A program made the position numbers and the translations under genes. Below are positions 44,548 through 53,428 of a DNA stretch of 64,000 nucleotides, in pieces. Origin of the DNA: Streptomyces antarcticus (GTDB taxonomy: Bacteria > Actinomycetota > Actinomycetes > Streptomycetales > Streptomycetaceae); the NCBI RefSeq assembly GCF_026627255.1, contig NZ_JAPNLM010000005.1:1-64000 (forward strand), given 5' to 3'. Positions within the stretch are counted from its first letter, which is position 1. Each line of letters starts with the position of its first letter. The notes under the pieces are model-generated. The model searched no databases. It was not told the origin of the DNA and worked only from the letters and a program-made list of their open reading frames with translations.

Positions 44548-44577
44548 AGGGTCCGCCAGCCAGTCCTGGCGGACCCT
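44548..44577 (+). terminator. Terminator after the cbtA-like gene
   Basis: AGGGTCCGCCAG pairs with CTGGCGGACCCT (12-bp stem, six-base loop) 14 bases after the stop codon. Confidence 0.75.
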
Positions 44578-44789
44578 CGACACCATGCGGTCCCGTGGAC
44601 CACGCAGGCAGCTGCGGTGATCCGACCGTTGCTGCGCTAGCAGATCCAGAACCCGCCCTGTTCGGGTGGGGCCGCTGGAGCCCGGCGCAGACACCGGTCT
44701 GCTGCCATCGTCATGGGCGTGTTCTACCTCCGGTGGGTCCAGCCAGGCTGCCCGAGCGGCATCGAGGACGTAGAGGCGGCTGCTGAGGC

Positions 44790-44914
44790 CGGCTGACCGT
44801 CAGGTAGCTGCCGTCATCGACGTTCGCGTCGTACGCGATGGCACGGGCGCGGGAGAAGGCGACGACAGAGCCGAACGCGCCGCGCTGGGCCCCACGCAGA
44901 TCATCGAAGGAGTC
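44790..44914 (-). pseudogene. Fragment of an unidentified gene cut by the insertion sequence
   Basis: The minus strand has an open stretch ending near 44750 that reads 'SFDDLRGAQRGAFGSVVAFS' and 'AIAYDANVDDGSYLTVSR', with coding-like composition, and begins abruptly at the insertion-sequence end at 44915. The matching other half is not obvious beyond 45996. I do not recognise the family. The rest of 44578-44790 shows nothing. Confidence 0.3.
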
Positions 44915-45996
44915 TGCTAGGGCCTGTGTGATGTCGTGATCAACTCCTGGGTTCTGCTCTCTTCGCGAGGCGGAATCCGGTAGGACTGTGGTCGTGACGC
45001 GCAGGCAACTCACCAATGCCCAGTGGAAGTTCATCGAGCCGTACCTGCCGATCGGTAGGTACGGACCGTATCCGGAGCGGTTGCGGGAGCAGTTCGAGGG
45101 TGTGATCTGGCGGTTCCGATCCAGCGGCCAGTGGCGGGAGATGCCTGCCGAGTTCGGGCCCTGGGCCACCGTCTACGGACGCTTCCGCGTCTGGCGGGAC
45201 GCTGGTGTCTTCGCCGCCCTGCTGGAAGTCCTGATCGCGCAGGGCGCCCGCGTGGGGAGAACGGACTTGTCGCTGGTCAGCGTGGATTCCACAACGGTTC
45301 GTGCCCACCACGACGCCGCGGGGATGCGCGTCAGCAAGCACCTCATGGAGGCCCTGGAAGAAGCCGCGCAGGAGCAGGAAACCGCTCGGCAAAAGGGGGC
45401 GGGCCGGGGGAACAGAACGGACAGGGCGAGCGTCGGCGCATCCGGCGCAGACGCAAGCTCCGCCTGAAGGAAGCCCTGCTCGGCCGGTCCCGGGGCGGAC
45501 TGACCAGCAAGATTCACCTCGCCGCGGACCGCAGGTGCCGACCGCTCGCCTTGATCCTGACCCCGGGGCAGGCCGGGGACAGCCCGCAGTTCATACCCGT
45601 GCTCGCGAAGGTGAAAGTCCGCCTGCCCGTGGGCTGTCCCCGCACGACGCCCGACGCGGTCGCCGCGGATAAGGCCTACTCGTCCCGCGGCAACCGCTCC
45701 TACCTGCGCAGACGCGGAATCACAGCTGTCATCCCGGAAAAGCGGGACCAGGCCGCCAACCGCAAGAAGAAGGGCGCACAAGGCGGCCGGCCCTTCAGCC
45801 ACGACACCGACCTCTACAAGGAACGGAACACGGTCGAGCGCCTGATCAACAAGCTGAAGGCCTGGCGCGGCATCGCCACCCGATACGACAAGACCCCGGA
45901 CAGCTACCTTGCCGGCCTCCACCTCCGCGCCGCAATGATCTGGATCGACGACCTGATCAAGACCGCCGAATGATCACGACATCACACAGGCCCTAG
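44915..45996 (+). mobile_element. Complete IS5-family insertion sequence
   Basis: An element of about 1.08 kb bounded by perfect 26-bp inverted repeats (44915-44940 and 45971-45996; outer bases CTAGGGCCTGTGTG). CTAG at both tips is either a duplicated target or part of the repeat. It contains one transposase in two overlapping frames joined by a slippery site. Intact ends and frames indicate recent arrival. Confidence 0.92.
44988..45973 (+). CDS. IS5-family transposase, made by -1 frameshifting
   Basis: Frame A (44988-45467) has a DUF4096-type N-terminal domain ('LTNAQWKFIEPYLPIGRYGP') and the first catalytic Asp ('SVDSTTVRAHHDAAG'). Frame B (ending 45973) has the second Asp ('AADKAYSSRGN') and Glu ('RNTVERLINKLKAWRGIATR'). 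They join at A AAG GGG (45392-45398), a textbook -1 slippery heptamer. The stop lies inside the right inverted repeat. Confidence 0.88.
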
Positions 45997-46184
45997 CGCC
46001 TGACCACGGCGGGGCCTCCCGTCACGCTCTGCGACGTGCCGGGCATGCGGTGGGTAGCCGTGAGGCGCCCCGCCGCCGGTTCGGAGGGACGATGAGACGG
46101 TGGGAGCCGGGCGAGAGGAGATCGGAGTCTGGGGTCTAGCCGGTACGGGGCTGCTGCCGTACCAGTGAGCGGAAGGGTGCCGGG

Positions 46185-48281
46185 ATGAGTACGTCCGATG
46201 CGTTCCGGGCCGAGGTCGGCGGGACGGGTACGGGTACGGGTACGGGTCCGGCGGCCCCTGGCGGGCTGCTAGATGTGCTGAGCCTGGCCGCGGTGGTGCT
46301 GGACGACAGCGGGCGGATCGCGCTGTGGAGCCCGCAGGCCGAGGAGCTGTTCGGTTACTCCGCCGACGAGGCGCTGGGGCAGTTCGCGGGCCGTCTGCTG
46401 GTCGACGAGCAGCACCTCGATCTCGTCATAGGGCTGTTCGCCCGCGTGATGGAGAGCGGACGGCGCTGGGCGGGCGGCTTCCCCGTCATCCACAAGGACG
46501 GCAGTACGCGGTTGGTGGAGTTCCGCAACATGCGGCTGCAGGACGACCGGGGAGGACGCTACGCGTTGGGGATCGCCACCGACCAGGTGACGCTGCGGCG
46601 TGTGGAGCGGGAGCTGGCGCTGTCCTTGCGGCTGATCTCCCAGTCACCGATCGGGCTGGGGGTCATGGACACCGAGCTGCGGTTCGTGCTGGTCAATCCA
46701 GCGCTGGAAGGCATGAACGGCAGCCCTGCCCAGGACCGTGCCGGGCCCACTGCGGGGGAGACACCGCCGTTTCTGAGGGGGGACGCCATCGAGTCGGTGA
46801 TGCGCGAGGTTCTGGCCACGGGCGTGCCGGCGCTGGACCGGTTCATGGTCGGGGACACCCCGGACGATCCCGGTCAGGAGCGTGCCTGGTCGGTCTCGTT
46901 CTACCGGCTGGAGGATCCCGCAAGACGGGTACTGGGCCTGGCCACCTCCGTGGTGGACGTCACCGCGCAGCACCAGGCGGCCGCCGACGCCGCCCGGGCA
47001 CGTCGCCGCCTGGCTCTCGTCGCCGATGCGTCGGCGCGGATCGGCACCACCCTCGACCTGGGACAGACGGCCCGGGAGCTGGCCGGGGTGTGCGTGCCCG
47101 AGGTGGCCGACCTGGTCACGGTGGATGTCCTCGACAGTGTCCTGCAGGGCCTGCGCACCGCCGGGGCGCCGACCGGTCCGGCGCGCTTCCGCGCCCTGGC
47201 GGTGGTGTCGGCGTACCCCACCGAGGCTGCACGGGCCCCGGACCCCGTCGGTGACCTCGGCGAGTACGCCGCAGACCGCCTGGTGACCCGCTGCGTCAAC
47301 ACCGGGCGCCCCGTCGTCAGGGCGAGGGTGACCGGTCAGGACCTGCGCCGCATCGCCCGGGACGATGACTCGGCCGCGGTTCTCGCCGCGGCCGGCGTCC
47401 ACTCGTACCTCGTGCTACCGCTGGTCGCCCGCGGCGAGGTGATCGGCGCCCTCGGCCTGATGCGGGCCCGTAACCCGGCGTCGTTCGACGAGGACGACGT
47501 CACTCTGGCCGCCGAGCTCGCTGCCCGCGCGGCCGTGTGCATCGACAACGCCCGCTGGTTCCAGAGCCAGCGTCATGCCGCCCTCACCCTCCAGCGGAAC
47601 CTGCTGCCGAACCGACCCTCGCATCGGCCCGGGCTCGGCATCGCCCACCGCTACGAGCCGGCGGGCGCCACCAGCGAGATCGGCGGCGACTGGTTCGACG
47701 TCATCCCCCTCCCGGGCGACAAGACCGCCCTGATCATCGGCGACGTCATGGGTAGTGGGATCGACGCCGCAGCGACCATGGGCCAGCTGCGCACCGCCAC
47801 CCGGACCCTGGCCCAGCTCGACTTCGACCCCGCCCAGGTCCTGCACCACCTCGACCAGGCCACCGCTGGCATGGACGACACCTTCACCACCTGCGTCTAC
47901 GCCGTCTACGACCCGCACGACCAGCGCTGCCGCATCTCGGTGGCGGGTCACCTGCCGCCCGTCCTCATGCGCTCCCGCCGCCCGCCGGAACTGCTCGACC
48001 TGCCCACCGGCGCCCCGCTCGGGGTGGGCGGTGTCCCCTTCCACACCACCCGCCTCGACCTGGGACCCGGGGATCAGTTGGTCCTCTACACCGACGGCCT
48101 GGTGGAGACCCGCGACCAATCCCTCGACGAACGCTTCGGTCTCCTCCTGTCCCTGCTCGCCGGCCCCCGCCGCGACCTGGAGGACACCTGCGACCTCCTG
48201 CTGCGCGAGCTGCGCCACCCCGGCGACCACGACGACGTCGCCCTGCTGATCGCCCGGACGCAAGCCGCGCAGTCGGACTGA
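46185..48281 (+). CDS. PAS-PAS-GAF-SpoIIE protein phosphatase
   Basis: A 698-residue multidomain signalling protein: PAS (about residues 28-135), a second PAS-like domain (140-265), GAF (about 275-455) and a C-terminal PP2C/SpoIIE domain with metal-binding Asp in 'EIGGDWFDVIPL' and 'IIGDVMGSGIDAA'. Such Streptomyces proteins dephosphorylate anti-anti-sigma factors in partner-switching. Residues 10-25 include a short GT repeat ('GTGTGTGTGP'). No anti-sigma partner gene is adjacent. Confidence 0.92.
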   Translation: MSTSDAFRAEVGGTGTGTGTGPAAPGGLLDVLSLAAVVLDDSGRIALWSPQAEELFGYSADEALGQFAGRLLVDEQHLDLVIGLFARVMESGRRWAGGFPVIHKDGSTRLVEFRNMRLQDDRGGRYALGIATDQVTLRRVERELALSLRLISQSPIGLGVMDTELRFVLVNPALEGMNGSPAQDRAGPTAGETPPFLRGDAIESVMREVLATGVPALDRFMVGDTPDDPGQERAWSVSFYRLEDPARRVLGLATSVVDVTAQHQAAADAARARRRLALVADASARIGTTLDLGQTARELAGVCVPEVADLVTVDVLDSVLQGLRTAGAPTGPARFRALAVVSAYPTEAARAPDPVGDLGEYAADRLVTRCVNTGRPVVRARVTGQDLRRIARDDDSAAVLAAAGVHSYLVLPLVARGEVIGALGLMRARNPASFDEDDVTLAAELAARAAVCIDNARWFQSQRHAALTLQRNLLPNRPSHRPGLGIAHRYEPAGATSEIGGDWFDVIPLPGDKTALIIGDVMGSGIDAAATMGQLRTATRTLAQLDFDPAQVLHHLDQATAGMDDTFTTCVYAVYDPHDQRCRISVAGHLPPVLMRSRRPPELLDLPTGAPLGVGGVPFHTTRLDLGPGDQLVLYTDGLVETRDQSLDERFGLLLSLLAGPRRDLEDTCDLLLRELRHPGDHDDVALLIARTQAAQSD

Positions 48282-48325
48282 CACGCCCCCATGGGTTCCC
48301 AGTGTCTGTGGCTTGGGCCCCAGGG

Positions 48326-48736
48326 TCAGCCCAGGGAGGCGATCAGCTCGTTGCAGGCTTGTTCGCAGCGGCGGCAGGCTTCGGCGCAGATGCGGCAGTG
48401 GTCGTGCATGCCGGCGTGGCGTTCACACTCGTCACCGCAGGCTTTGCAGACGGTGGCGCAGGCTTTGAGGATGGCACGGGTGATGTTGGCGTCGTAGCCG
48501 GTGTGGCGGGAGAGGACTGCGGCGGTGGCGGTGCAGATGTCGGCGCAGTCGGCGTTGGTGCGGATGCACTTGGTGAGCTCGGCGACCATTTCCTCGGACA
48601 AGCAGGCATCTGAACAGGCGGTACATGCCTGGGCGCAGGCGATGCATTCCTCGATACAGCGGGTCAGCTTCTCCCGGTCCACACCGCCGAGGTCGGCGGG
48701 GTAGGTGTCGAGCATGTCCTTGACGGCGGTGGTCAT
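48326..48736 (-). CDS. Four-helix-bundle copper-storage protein (Csp, DUF326)
   Basis: A 136-residue protein with 18 cysteines spaced along four helices ('CIEECIACAQACTACSDAC', 'CATVCKACGDECERH', 'CRICAEACRRCEQACNEL'), the arrangement with which Csp proteins bind many Cu(I) ions. No signal peptide is present, so it is a cytosolic Csp3-type protein. It is a single-gene unit. Copper buffering fits the copper-linked genes elsewhere in the window. Confidence 0.93.
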   Translation of the reverse strand: MTTAVKDMLDTYPADLGGVDREKLTRCIEECIACAQACTACSDACLSEEMVAELTKCIRTNADCADICTATAAVLSRHTGYDANITRAILKACATVCKACGDECERHAGMHDHCRICAEACRRCEQACNELIASLG

Positions 48737-48824
48737 TGTGCGCCTCCGTGAGTTCGCAGGGCTCGGTTCTGTCCCCTACGGGTAACACCGGGCGCGGGTG
48801 TTCAAACGGGAGGACCTGCTCTTG

Positions 48825-49260
48825 TCATCGCATGGGTGCGGCCGCCTGGCGACGGCGATGATGCAGGGCGGGGGTGGCTTCGTTGTCGAGGCGGTCTCGG
48901 TAGCCGCTGCCTTCCTCGTACGGTCCGGTGCAGGTGACCATCACCAGGCGGGGCGGCCCGGCCGTGGCCAAGTACGGGGAGGGGAGCGCGGCGCCCTGCG
49001 TACGGTGAGCGACCGCCCCCGGTAGCCGACCGGCCGACGGGTGTGGTCACCAGGACCGGGTGACCCGGCTTGGCCCGGGTCAGGGCCGCGAAGGCGGCTG
49101 CACCGCGGCGGGTGTCGAGGTGTCCGGCGATGATGGTGACACCTACGGCGCTGCCCGCGGGGGCGGTGTCCTTCCACCAGCCGGCCGCCTGTCCGTCACT
49201 GGGTACACCTCAAGGCGGCCGCCGGCCCCCAGGCTGACAGGCACCACCGGGGCATCCAGC
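48825..49260 (-). pseudogene. Class E/F sortase remnant
   Basis: Successive frames on the minus strand encode 'VVPVSLGAGGRLEV', then 'WWKDTAPAG' and 'VTIIAGHLDTRRGAAAFAAL' (catalytic His), then 'LVMVTCTGPYEEGSGYRDRL' (catalytic Cys and Arg). At least two frameshifts separate them, so it is inactive although catalytic residues survive. Its reading frames are antisense to the short plus-strand open frames, which are not genes. Confidence 0.65.
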
Positions 49261-49586
49261 GCGACCGTGTGAAGGGCAGGCCAAAAGATCGTCAAAGAGC
49301 AGCCCGAGCCGAGCGCAGCGGACGGGCCGAAAGCCTGGTGGTTTGGTGTGGCCAGGTTGACGGATCGCGTAATCCGCCGACGCGTACATCTGTTCACGTA
49401 TCAGGCCACAGGTTCACAGCAAGATCACGGCTCGGTCACGGCGCACGCATAACGTGACGTTCGTGTGACCTGAGTCACTCCATATTTGCGCCACTAAAAG
49501 CGGGCTTGGCCATCTGTGTGTAGGGATGGTAGGCCGAGGATCAATCGGACTTATTTCGGAAAGCCTATGATCGCAGGCTCGTAAAG

Positions 49587-49630
49587 ACGGGTCCGATTCG
49601 CCCGTTACGGCGTCAGGTCGAGGCCTGACG
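49587..49630 (+). promoter_or_regulatory. Two stem-loops in the leader of the NlpC/P60 gene
   Basis: ACGGG/CCCGT (49587-49605) and CGTCAGG/CCTGACG (49611-49630) lie 85-130 bases upstream of the ATG, the second followed by a short T-containing run. They may form an attenuator or riboswitch expression platform; I cannot name the class. Region 49261-49586 shows no gene. Confidence 0.4.
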
Positions 49631-49716
49631 GGCCCGTTTGGCTTCCTTTGCGCGCAACTGTGGCGCAGCCCAAGTTTCTTGAAGGGAACCGCAAACGCCT
49701 GATAGCGGTTGTACTC

Positions 49717-50568
49717 ATGTCCCACACCGCTCACATCCCAAGCCACCGGAAGCCCCGCCGCAGCGCTTCCACGCTCGCGGTCCGCGCCGGAATTGCCGGT
49801 GGTGTTCTCAGCACCCTGGCCATGGCCGGCACCGCGAGCGCGTCCCCGACCGCCGAGCCCGTGACTGAGACGACGCTCGAAATGCCGGTCCTCAACCTGA
49901 ACCTGGGCGCCGAGGTCTCCTCCGCCGTCACCACGACCGCCGAGAACACCCGCGCCGCCGCCATCGAGGGCGAACTGACCGCCCAGGAGGAGAGCGCCCG
50001 TACCGGGGCTGCCGCCGAGGCGAAGAAGGCCAAGGAAGACGCCCAGGCGAAAGCGGACGCTGAGAAGAAGGCCAAGGAGGAGGCGGACCGCAAGTCCGCC
50101 GCCGAGCGCGCCAACCGCAGCTCCGTCCGCACCTCCCTGACGAGCGCTTCCGGCGAGGGCTCCGGCTCCGCCACCGTCAAGGGCTCCAACGGCGTCAGCA
50201 CCCCGGCCACCGGCACCGCCGCCGCCATCATTGACTTCGCCCGCGCGCAGGTCGGCAAGCCTTACGTGCTGGGCAGCAACGGCCCCAACTCGTGGGACTG
50301 CTCCAGCCTCCTCCAGGCTGCCTTCCGCCAGGCCGGCATATCGCTGCCCCGCGTATCGCAGGACCAGTCGATGCTCGGCCGCTCGGTCTCGCTGAGCAGC
50401 CTTCAGCCCGGCGACATCCTGTACTGGGGCAGCAGGGGAAGCGGCGCCTATCACGTTGCCGTCTACGTCGGCGGCGGCAAGTACGTCGGTGCGCAGAACC
50501 CCAGCACGGGCATTGTCGAACGCTCCCTGAGCTACGACATGCCGGCGGGCGCCGTCCGCGTTCTTTGA
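49717..50568 (+). CDS. Secreted NlpC/P60 peptidoglycan hydrolase
   Basis: A 283-residue exported endopeptidase: signal peptide (residues about 1-43, 'AMAGTASAS'), an Ala/Glu/Lys coiled-coil stretch (about 80-135), a linker and a C-terminal NlpC/P60 domain with Cys195 ('WDCSSLL'), His246 ('YHVAVYVGGGK') and a third polar residue in 'GAQNPSTG'. It cleaves within peptidoglycan stem peptides. The long, structured leader upstream suggests post-transcriptional control. Confidence 0.92.
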   Translation: MSHTAHIPSHRKPRRSASTLAVRAGIAGGVLSTLAMAGTASASPTAEPVTETTLEMPVLNLNLGAEVSSAVTTTAENTRAAAIEGELTAQEESARTGAAAEAKKAKEDAQAKADAEKKAKEEADRKSAAERANRSSVRTSLTSASGEGSGSATVKGSNGVSTPATGTAAAIIDFARAQVGKPYVLGSNGPNSWDCSSLLQAAFRQAGISLPRVSQDQSMLGRSVSLSSLQPGDILYWGSRGSGAYHVAVYVGGGKYVGAQNPSTGIVERSLSYDMPAGAVRVL

Positions 50569-50773
50569 GCTGTCCCCAGTGCCGCGAAAGGGTCGGTGCT
50601 CGCTGGCACGCCCTAGTGGACACGCGCCGGATCAGGAGCGAGTCGTCGTGAACATCACCCCGGTGTGCACAACGGGCAGGGTTGACGTAACCCCTTGGGG
50701 CTGCGTGCGGCGCATCCCCGTCGTCAACCTGCGCGGCCCTGGCTTCGGACGGGTGTCGATAGCCGACGCCTGA

Positions 50774-51478
50774 TCACCGGCCATTGGCCAGCGCACGCTC
50801 CACCCCCGGTTCCTTCGGCCCGAGAAACTGGGGTTCCGGCTCGAACAGGGCGTCCGCGGCCGCCTTGTTCGCGGCGAATAGTTCGCGTGTGGTGCCGTAA
50901 TACCAGAGCGGGTCCTGGTGGTCGACCGCACTTACGCCGTACGAGTCGATGCCCGCCTCCTGGCATAGGGCGACCGCCCGCCGGATGTGGAAGCCCTGGC
51001 TTACGAGGATCGCGCGGTCGACACCGAAGATCTTCTTGGCGCGCACGCAGGAGTCCCAGGTGTCGAAGCCGGCGTAGTCGCTGACGATATGGGCGTTGGG
51101 CACGCCGTTATGGGTGAGGTAGGTGCGCATGGCCCGTGGCTCGTCATAGTGATGGCTGCTGTTGTCGCCGGTGACCAGAACCACGTCGACGCGTCCCTTG
51201 TGGTACAGCTCCGCCGCCGCGTCAAGGCGGTTGGCCAGGTATATCGACGGCTCGCCGTTCCACATCAGGCCGGCGCCGAAGACTACGGCCACATCAGTGC
51301 GCGGGACGTCGGCCGCCGTCCGCAGGCGGCCGTCCGCCACCGTGAACATCCACGTCGCGGGCAGCAGCGCGAGCACGCACAGCAGCATCAGCGCCTGCAC
51401 GGCCCGCCGCTGCCCCGCGCGGGTGCGAGGCAGGAGCGCCCTGTGGATGTCGCTCGGGCGCAGGCGCGACAAGCGCAT
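50774..51478 (-). CDS. SanA/YdcF-family (DUF218) membrane protein
   Basis: A 234-residue protein with one N-terminal membrane helix (about residues 28-46) and a DUF218 domain: 'VAVVFGAGLMWNGEPSIYLA', 'VVLVTGDNSSHHYDE', 'DYAGFDTWDSCVRAKKIFG', 'ILVSQGFHIRRA'. SanA relatives are linked to envelope permeability and vancomycin exclusion. The region from its stop back to 50569 shows no gene. Confidence 0.9.
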   Translation of the reverse strand: MRLSRLRPSDIHRALLPRTRAGQRRAVQALMLLCVLALLPATWMFTVADGRLRTAADVPRTDVAVVFGAGLMWNGEPSIYLANRLDAAAELYHKGRVDVVLVTGDNSSHHYDEPRAMRTYLTHNGVPNAHIVSDYAGFDTWDSCVRAKKIFGVDRAILVSQGFHIRRAVALCQEAGIDSYGVSAVDHQDPLWYYGTTRELFAANKAAADALFEPEPQFLGPKEPGVERALANGR

Positions 51479-51780
51479 GACGTTGACCCCCCGGTTCCTC
51501 GGCCGCCGTAGTCAACGGCGGCGGTTTCTGTGTCTCGGCTGTCCCTGCCGTTTTCGACAGCTTCCACCGCTCTGACAAACGAAGGACGCCGCACTTGGTT
51601 CCCAGCTGACCTTGGAGCATGACCAACATCACTCAGTGTGCTGAAATCCGGAGGTCGTCTCGTGCTGCTACCGGAGATGAATGTGTGAACCTGACCGCAG
51701 CCGGCCTGCCCGAGGAGAGGGCGACGACTGCTGCCCAGTGGACGCCTCGACCTGGTGGGCCGGGGGGCCTGGGCCGTCAC

Positions 51781-51972
51781 GCGCCGGTGGAGATGGTGTG
51801 GGAGCTGGCCTCGGCGGGGGTGTTCGTCGGCCGCCGCGGGTGCTCCGGGCCCGCGGCCGAGGTGTGCTGCGACACCTTGGACTCCTTCTTCAGCCGCTCC
51901 TCCGCCAAGACCTGGATCACCGAACACCTGGACGTGAGCGGCCAAATCGGTGTCCAGACTGGCGCCGAGCAG
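51781..51972 (+). pseudogene. Organomercurial lyase (MerB)-like C-terminal remnant
   Basis: The plus strand reads 'APVEMVWELASAGVF', 'CCDTLDSFFSRSSAKTWITE' and 'LDVSGQIGV', resembling the end of alkylmercury lyases, including the paired cysteines before the phenylalanines. No complete N-terminal domain precedes it and the frame then runs antisense into kdsB. It fits a lost mercury-resistance gene. The rest of 51479-51780 has no supported gene. Confidence 0.45.
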
Positions 51973-52037
51973 AGTGAGCTGCCACCCGCGTGCGGACTAC
52001 CTGGAGTCGGTGGTCCGGAGGCGTGCGGGAGTGCTGC

Positions 52038-52832
52038 TCATCGCAGGTCGCCACTTGCCGTGACCGTCGGTCCCAGATCCAGGAAGGCGCCGGCGCGTGC
52101 CAGGTCCTCAGGTGTGTCGACGGCGATTCCGTGATCACTGACCGGGACCATCCGAACGTGGTGTCCGTGTTCGAGGAGCCTGAGCATCTCGACTCCCTCG
52201 GCCTGCTCAAGGGGCCCTTGTCCGAGGTTGCGGAAGGCTGCGAGTCCCTCCCTGGTGAACGCGTAGAGGCCGAGTTGGCGAAGGTACGTCGCCCGGCCGC
52301 TGCGGGGGTAGGGGATTGGCTGGCGAGAGAACATCAGGGCATTGCCGCGCTGGTCGATGACGACCTTGACGGTGTTGTGGTCGAGCACGGCGGCCGTCGT
52401 TGCGCCGTCGAGCGCGGCGAACGCGTTGACGGCTAGGACGTCGGCTTCGAGTCCGGTCAGGGCTTCGGAGACGGCGTCGATGGCCGCCGGGTCGATGAAT
52501 GGCTCATCGCCCTGGACGTTGATGAAGGCGTCGCCCTGGAGGCGGCCAGCGCACTCGGCGACGCGGTCGGTCCCTGTGGGGTGATCGCCGGTCATCATGC
52601 ACGGGATGCCGAGGCCCTGGCAGGCGGCTTCGATGCGCTGGTCGTCCGTCGCCACGAAGGCATCGTCGAGTCGCTTCGCTTCGAGGCAGCGCTGGTAGAC
52701 GTGCCAGAGCATGGGCTTGTCGCCGAGCATGGCCAGGGGTTTGCCGGGGAAGCGGGAGGCGCCCCATCGGCAGGGGATGACGGCTATGTGCCTACGCGCT
52801 CGGACTCGCGCGAGGGCTGTGGTGGCGGCCAC
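52038..52832 (-). CDS. kdsB: 3-deoxy-manno-octulosonate cytidylyltransferase (KdsB-like)
   Basis: A 264-residue nucleotidyltransferase that activates Kdo-like acids as CMP-sugars. 'IPCRWGASRFPGKPL' (about residues 19-33), 'DDQRIEAA', 'TGTDRVAE' and 'INVQGDEPFID' are KdsB motifs for CTP and sugar binding. Kdo is a Gram-negative lipopolysaccharide sugar, so a KdsB in a Streptomyces-type genome is unusual and suggests a specialised ulosonic acid. It is the last gene of the long minus-strand operon. Confidence 0.92.
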   Translation of the reverse strand: MAATTALARVRARRHIAVIPCRWGASRFPGKPLAMLGDKPMLWHVYQRCLEAKRLDDAFVATDDQRIEAACQGLGIPCMMTGDHPTGTDRVAECAGRLQGDAFINVQGDEPFIDPAAIDAVSEALTGLEADVLAVNAFAALDGATTAAVLDHNTVKVVIDQRGNALMFSRQPIPYPRSGRATYLRQLGLYAFTREGLAAFRNLGQGPLEQAEGVEMLRLLEHGHHVRMVPVSDHGIAVDTPEDLARAGAFLDLGPTVTASGDLR

Positions 52833-52844
52833 AGGGGGCTCCTG

Positions 52845-53423
52845 TCAGATGGAGGGGCGGAGATGGTCGGGAGGGAGGAGCGTGAGCTTGGCGCGGAGGG
52901 AGGGGCTGCTGGTGAGGGAGAACGGACGCCATTCGTACCCGGTGACCTCGCCTTGCTGGAGGGTGACGGCATGGGGGCCGACGGCCAAGAGGAAGGGGAA
53001 GCGCAGGTCGTAGTGCTGGTGTGCCGGCTCGTACTTCGTGGGGTTGGCGTCGATGTCATGGACGTCGATGTCGATCGGGACGCCATCGAACCCGGGGAGC
53101 GGAGAAACCGCCGTGGCGAGGATGCCGGCCTCTTCGGTGAGTTCGCGCAGGGCTGCCTGGGCGAGGGAGATGTCATCGGCTTCGTTGTGTCCGCCGGGCG
53201 CGAGCATCTTTGCCGTGGCCTTGTGGCGGATGTGCAGGACCTCCCTTCGGTTGTTGATGACGATGGCGCTGCACGTGGTGTGCCCCGGAGCGGTGCTGCG
53301 GCTCGTTGGATCGGGGTCGCCGTCCAAGGCGTTGAACAGAGGAGCGAGGGCTCCTCGCGCGCCGGGGTTGCGAGCGAGATACGCCTCTACGGTGGTGCGG
53401 ATGTGGGTGCGGGACAGCGCCAT
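52845..53423 (-). CDS. Nudix hydrolase
   Basis: A 192-residue protein with a Nudix box ('APGGHNEADDI', 'ALRELTEEAGI', one residue longer than the classic spacing). It would hydrolyse a nucleoside diphosphate linked to another moiety. ATG 53423 has GAGGTG upstream; it begins just after the stop of the SAH-hydrolase-like gene. In this cluster it may trim a modified nucleotide or remove damaged ones. Confidence 0.85.
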   Translation of the reverse strand: MALSRTHIRTTVEAYLARNPGARGALAPLFNALDGDPDPTSRSTAPGHTTCSAIVINNRREVLHIRHKATAKMLAPGGHNEADDISLAQAALRELTEEAGILATAVSPLPGFDGVPIDIDVHDIDANPTKYEPAHQHYDLRFPFLLAVGPHAVTLQQGEVTGYEWRPFSLTSSPSLRAKLTLLPPDHLRPSI

Positions 53424-53428
53424 GGTGA

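Noticed and set aside
46325..47254. Second-frame open reading stretch inside the SpoIIE phosphatase gene
   Set aside because: Shadow of the PAS-GAF-SpoIIE gene; no ribosome site or recognisable fold.
49480..49716. c-di-AMP (ydaO) riboswitch
   Set aside because: Gene context fits, but I could not match the conserved core by eye; listed only as an unassigned structured leader.
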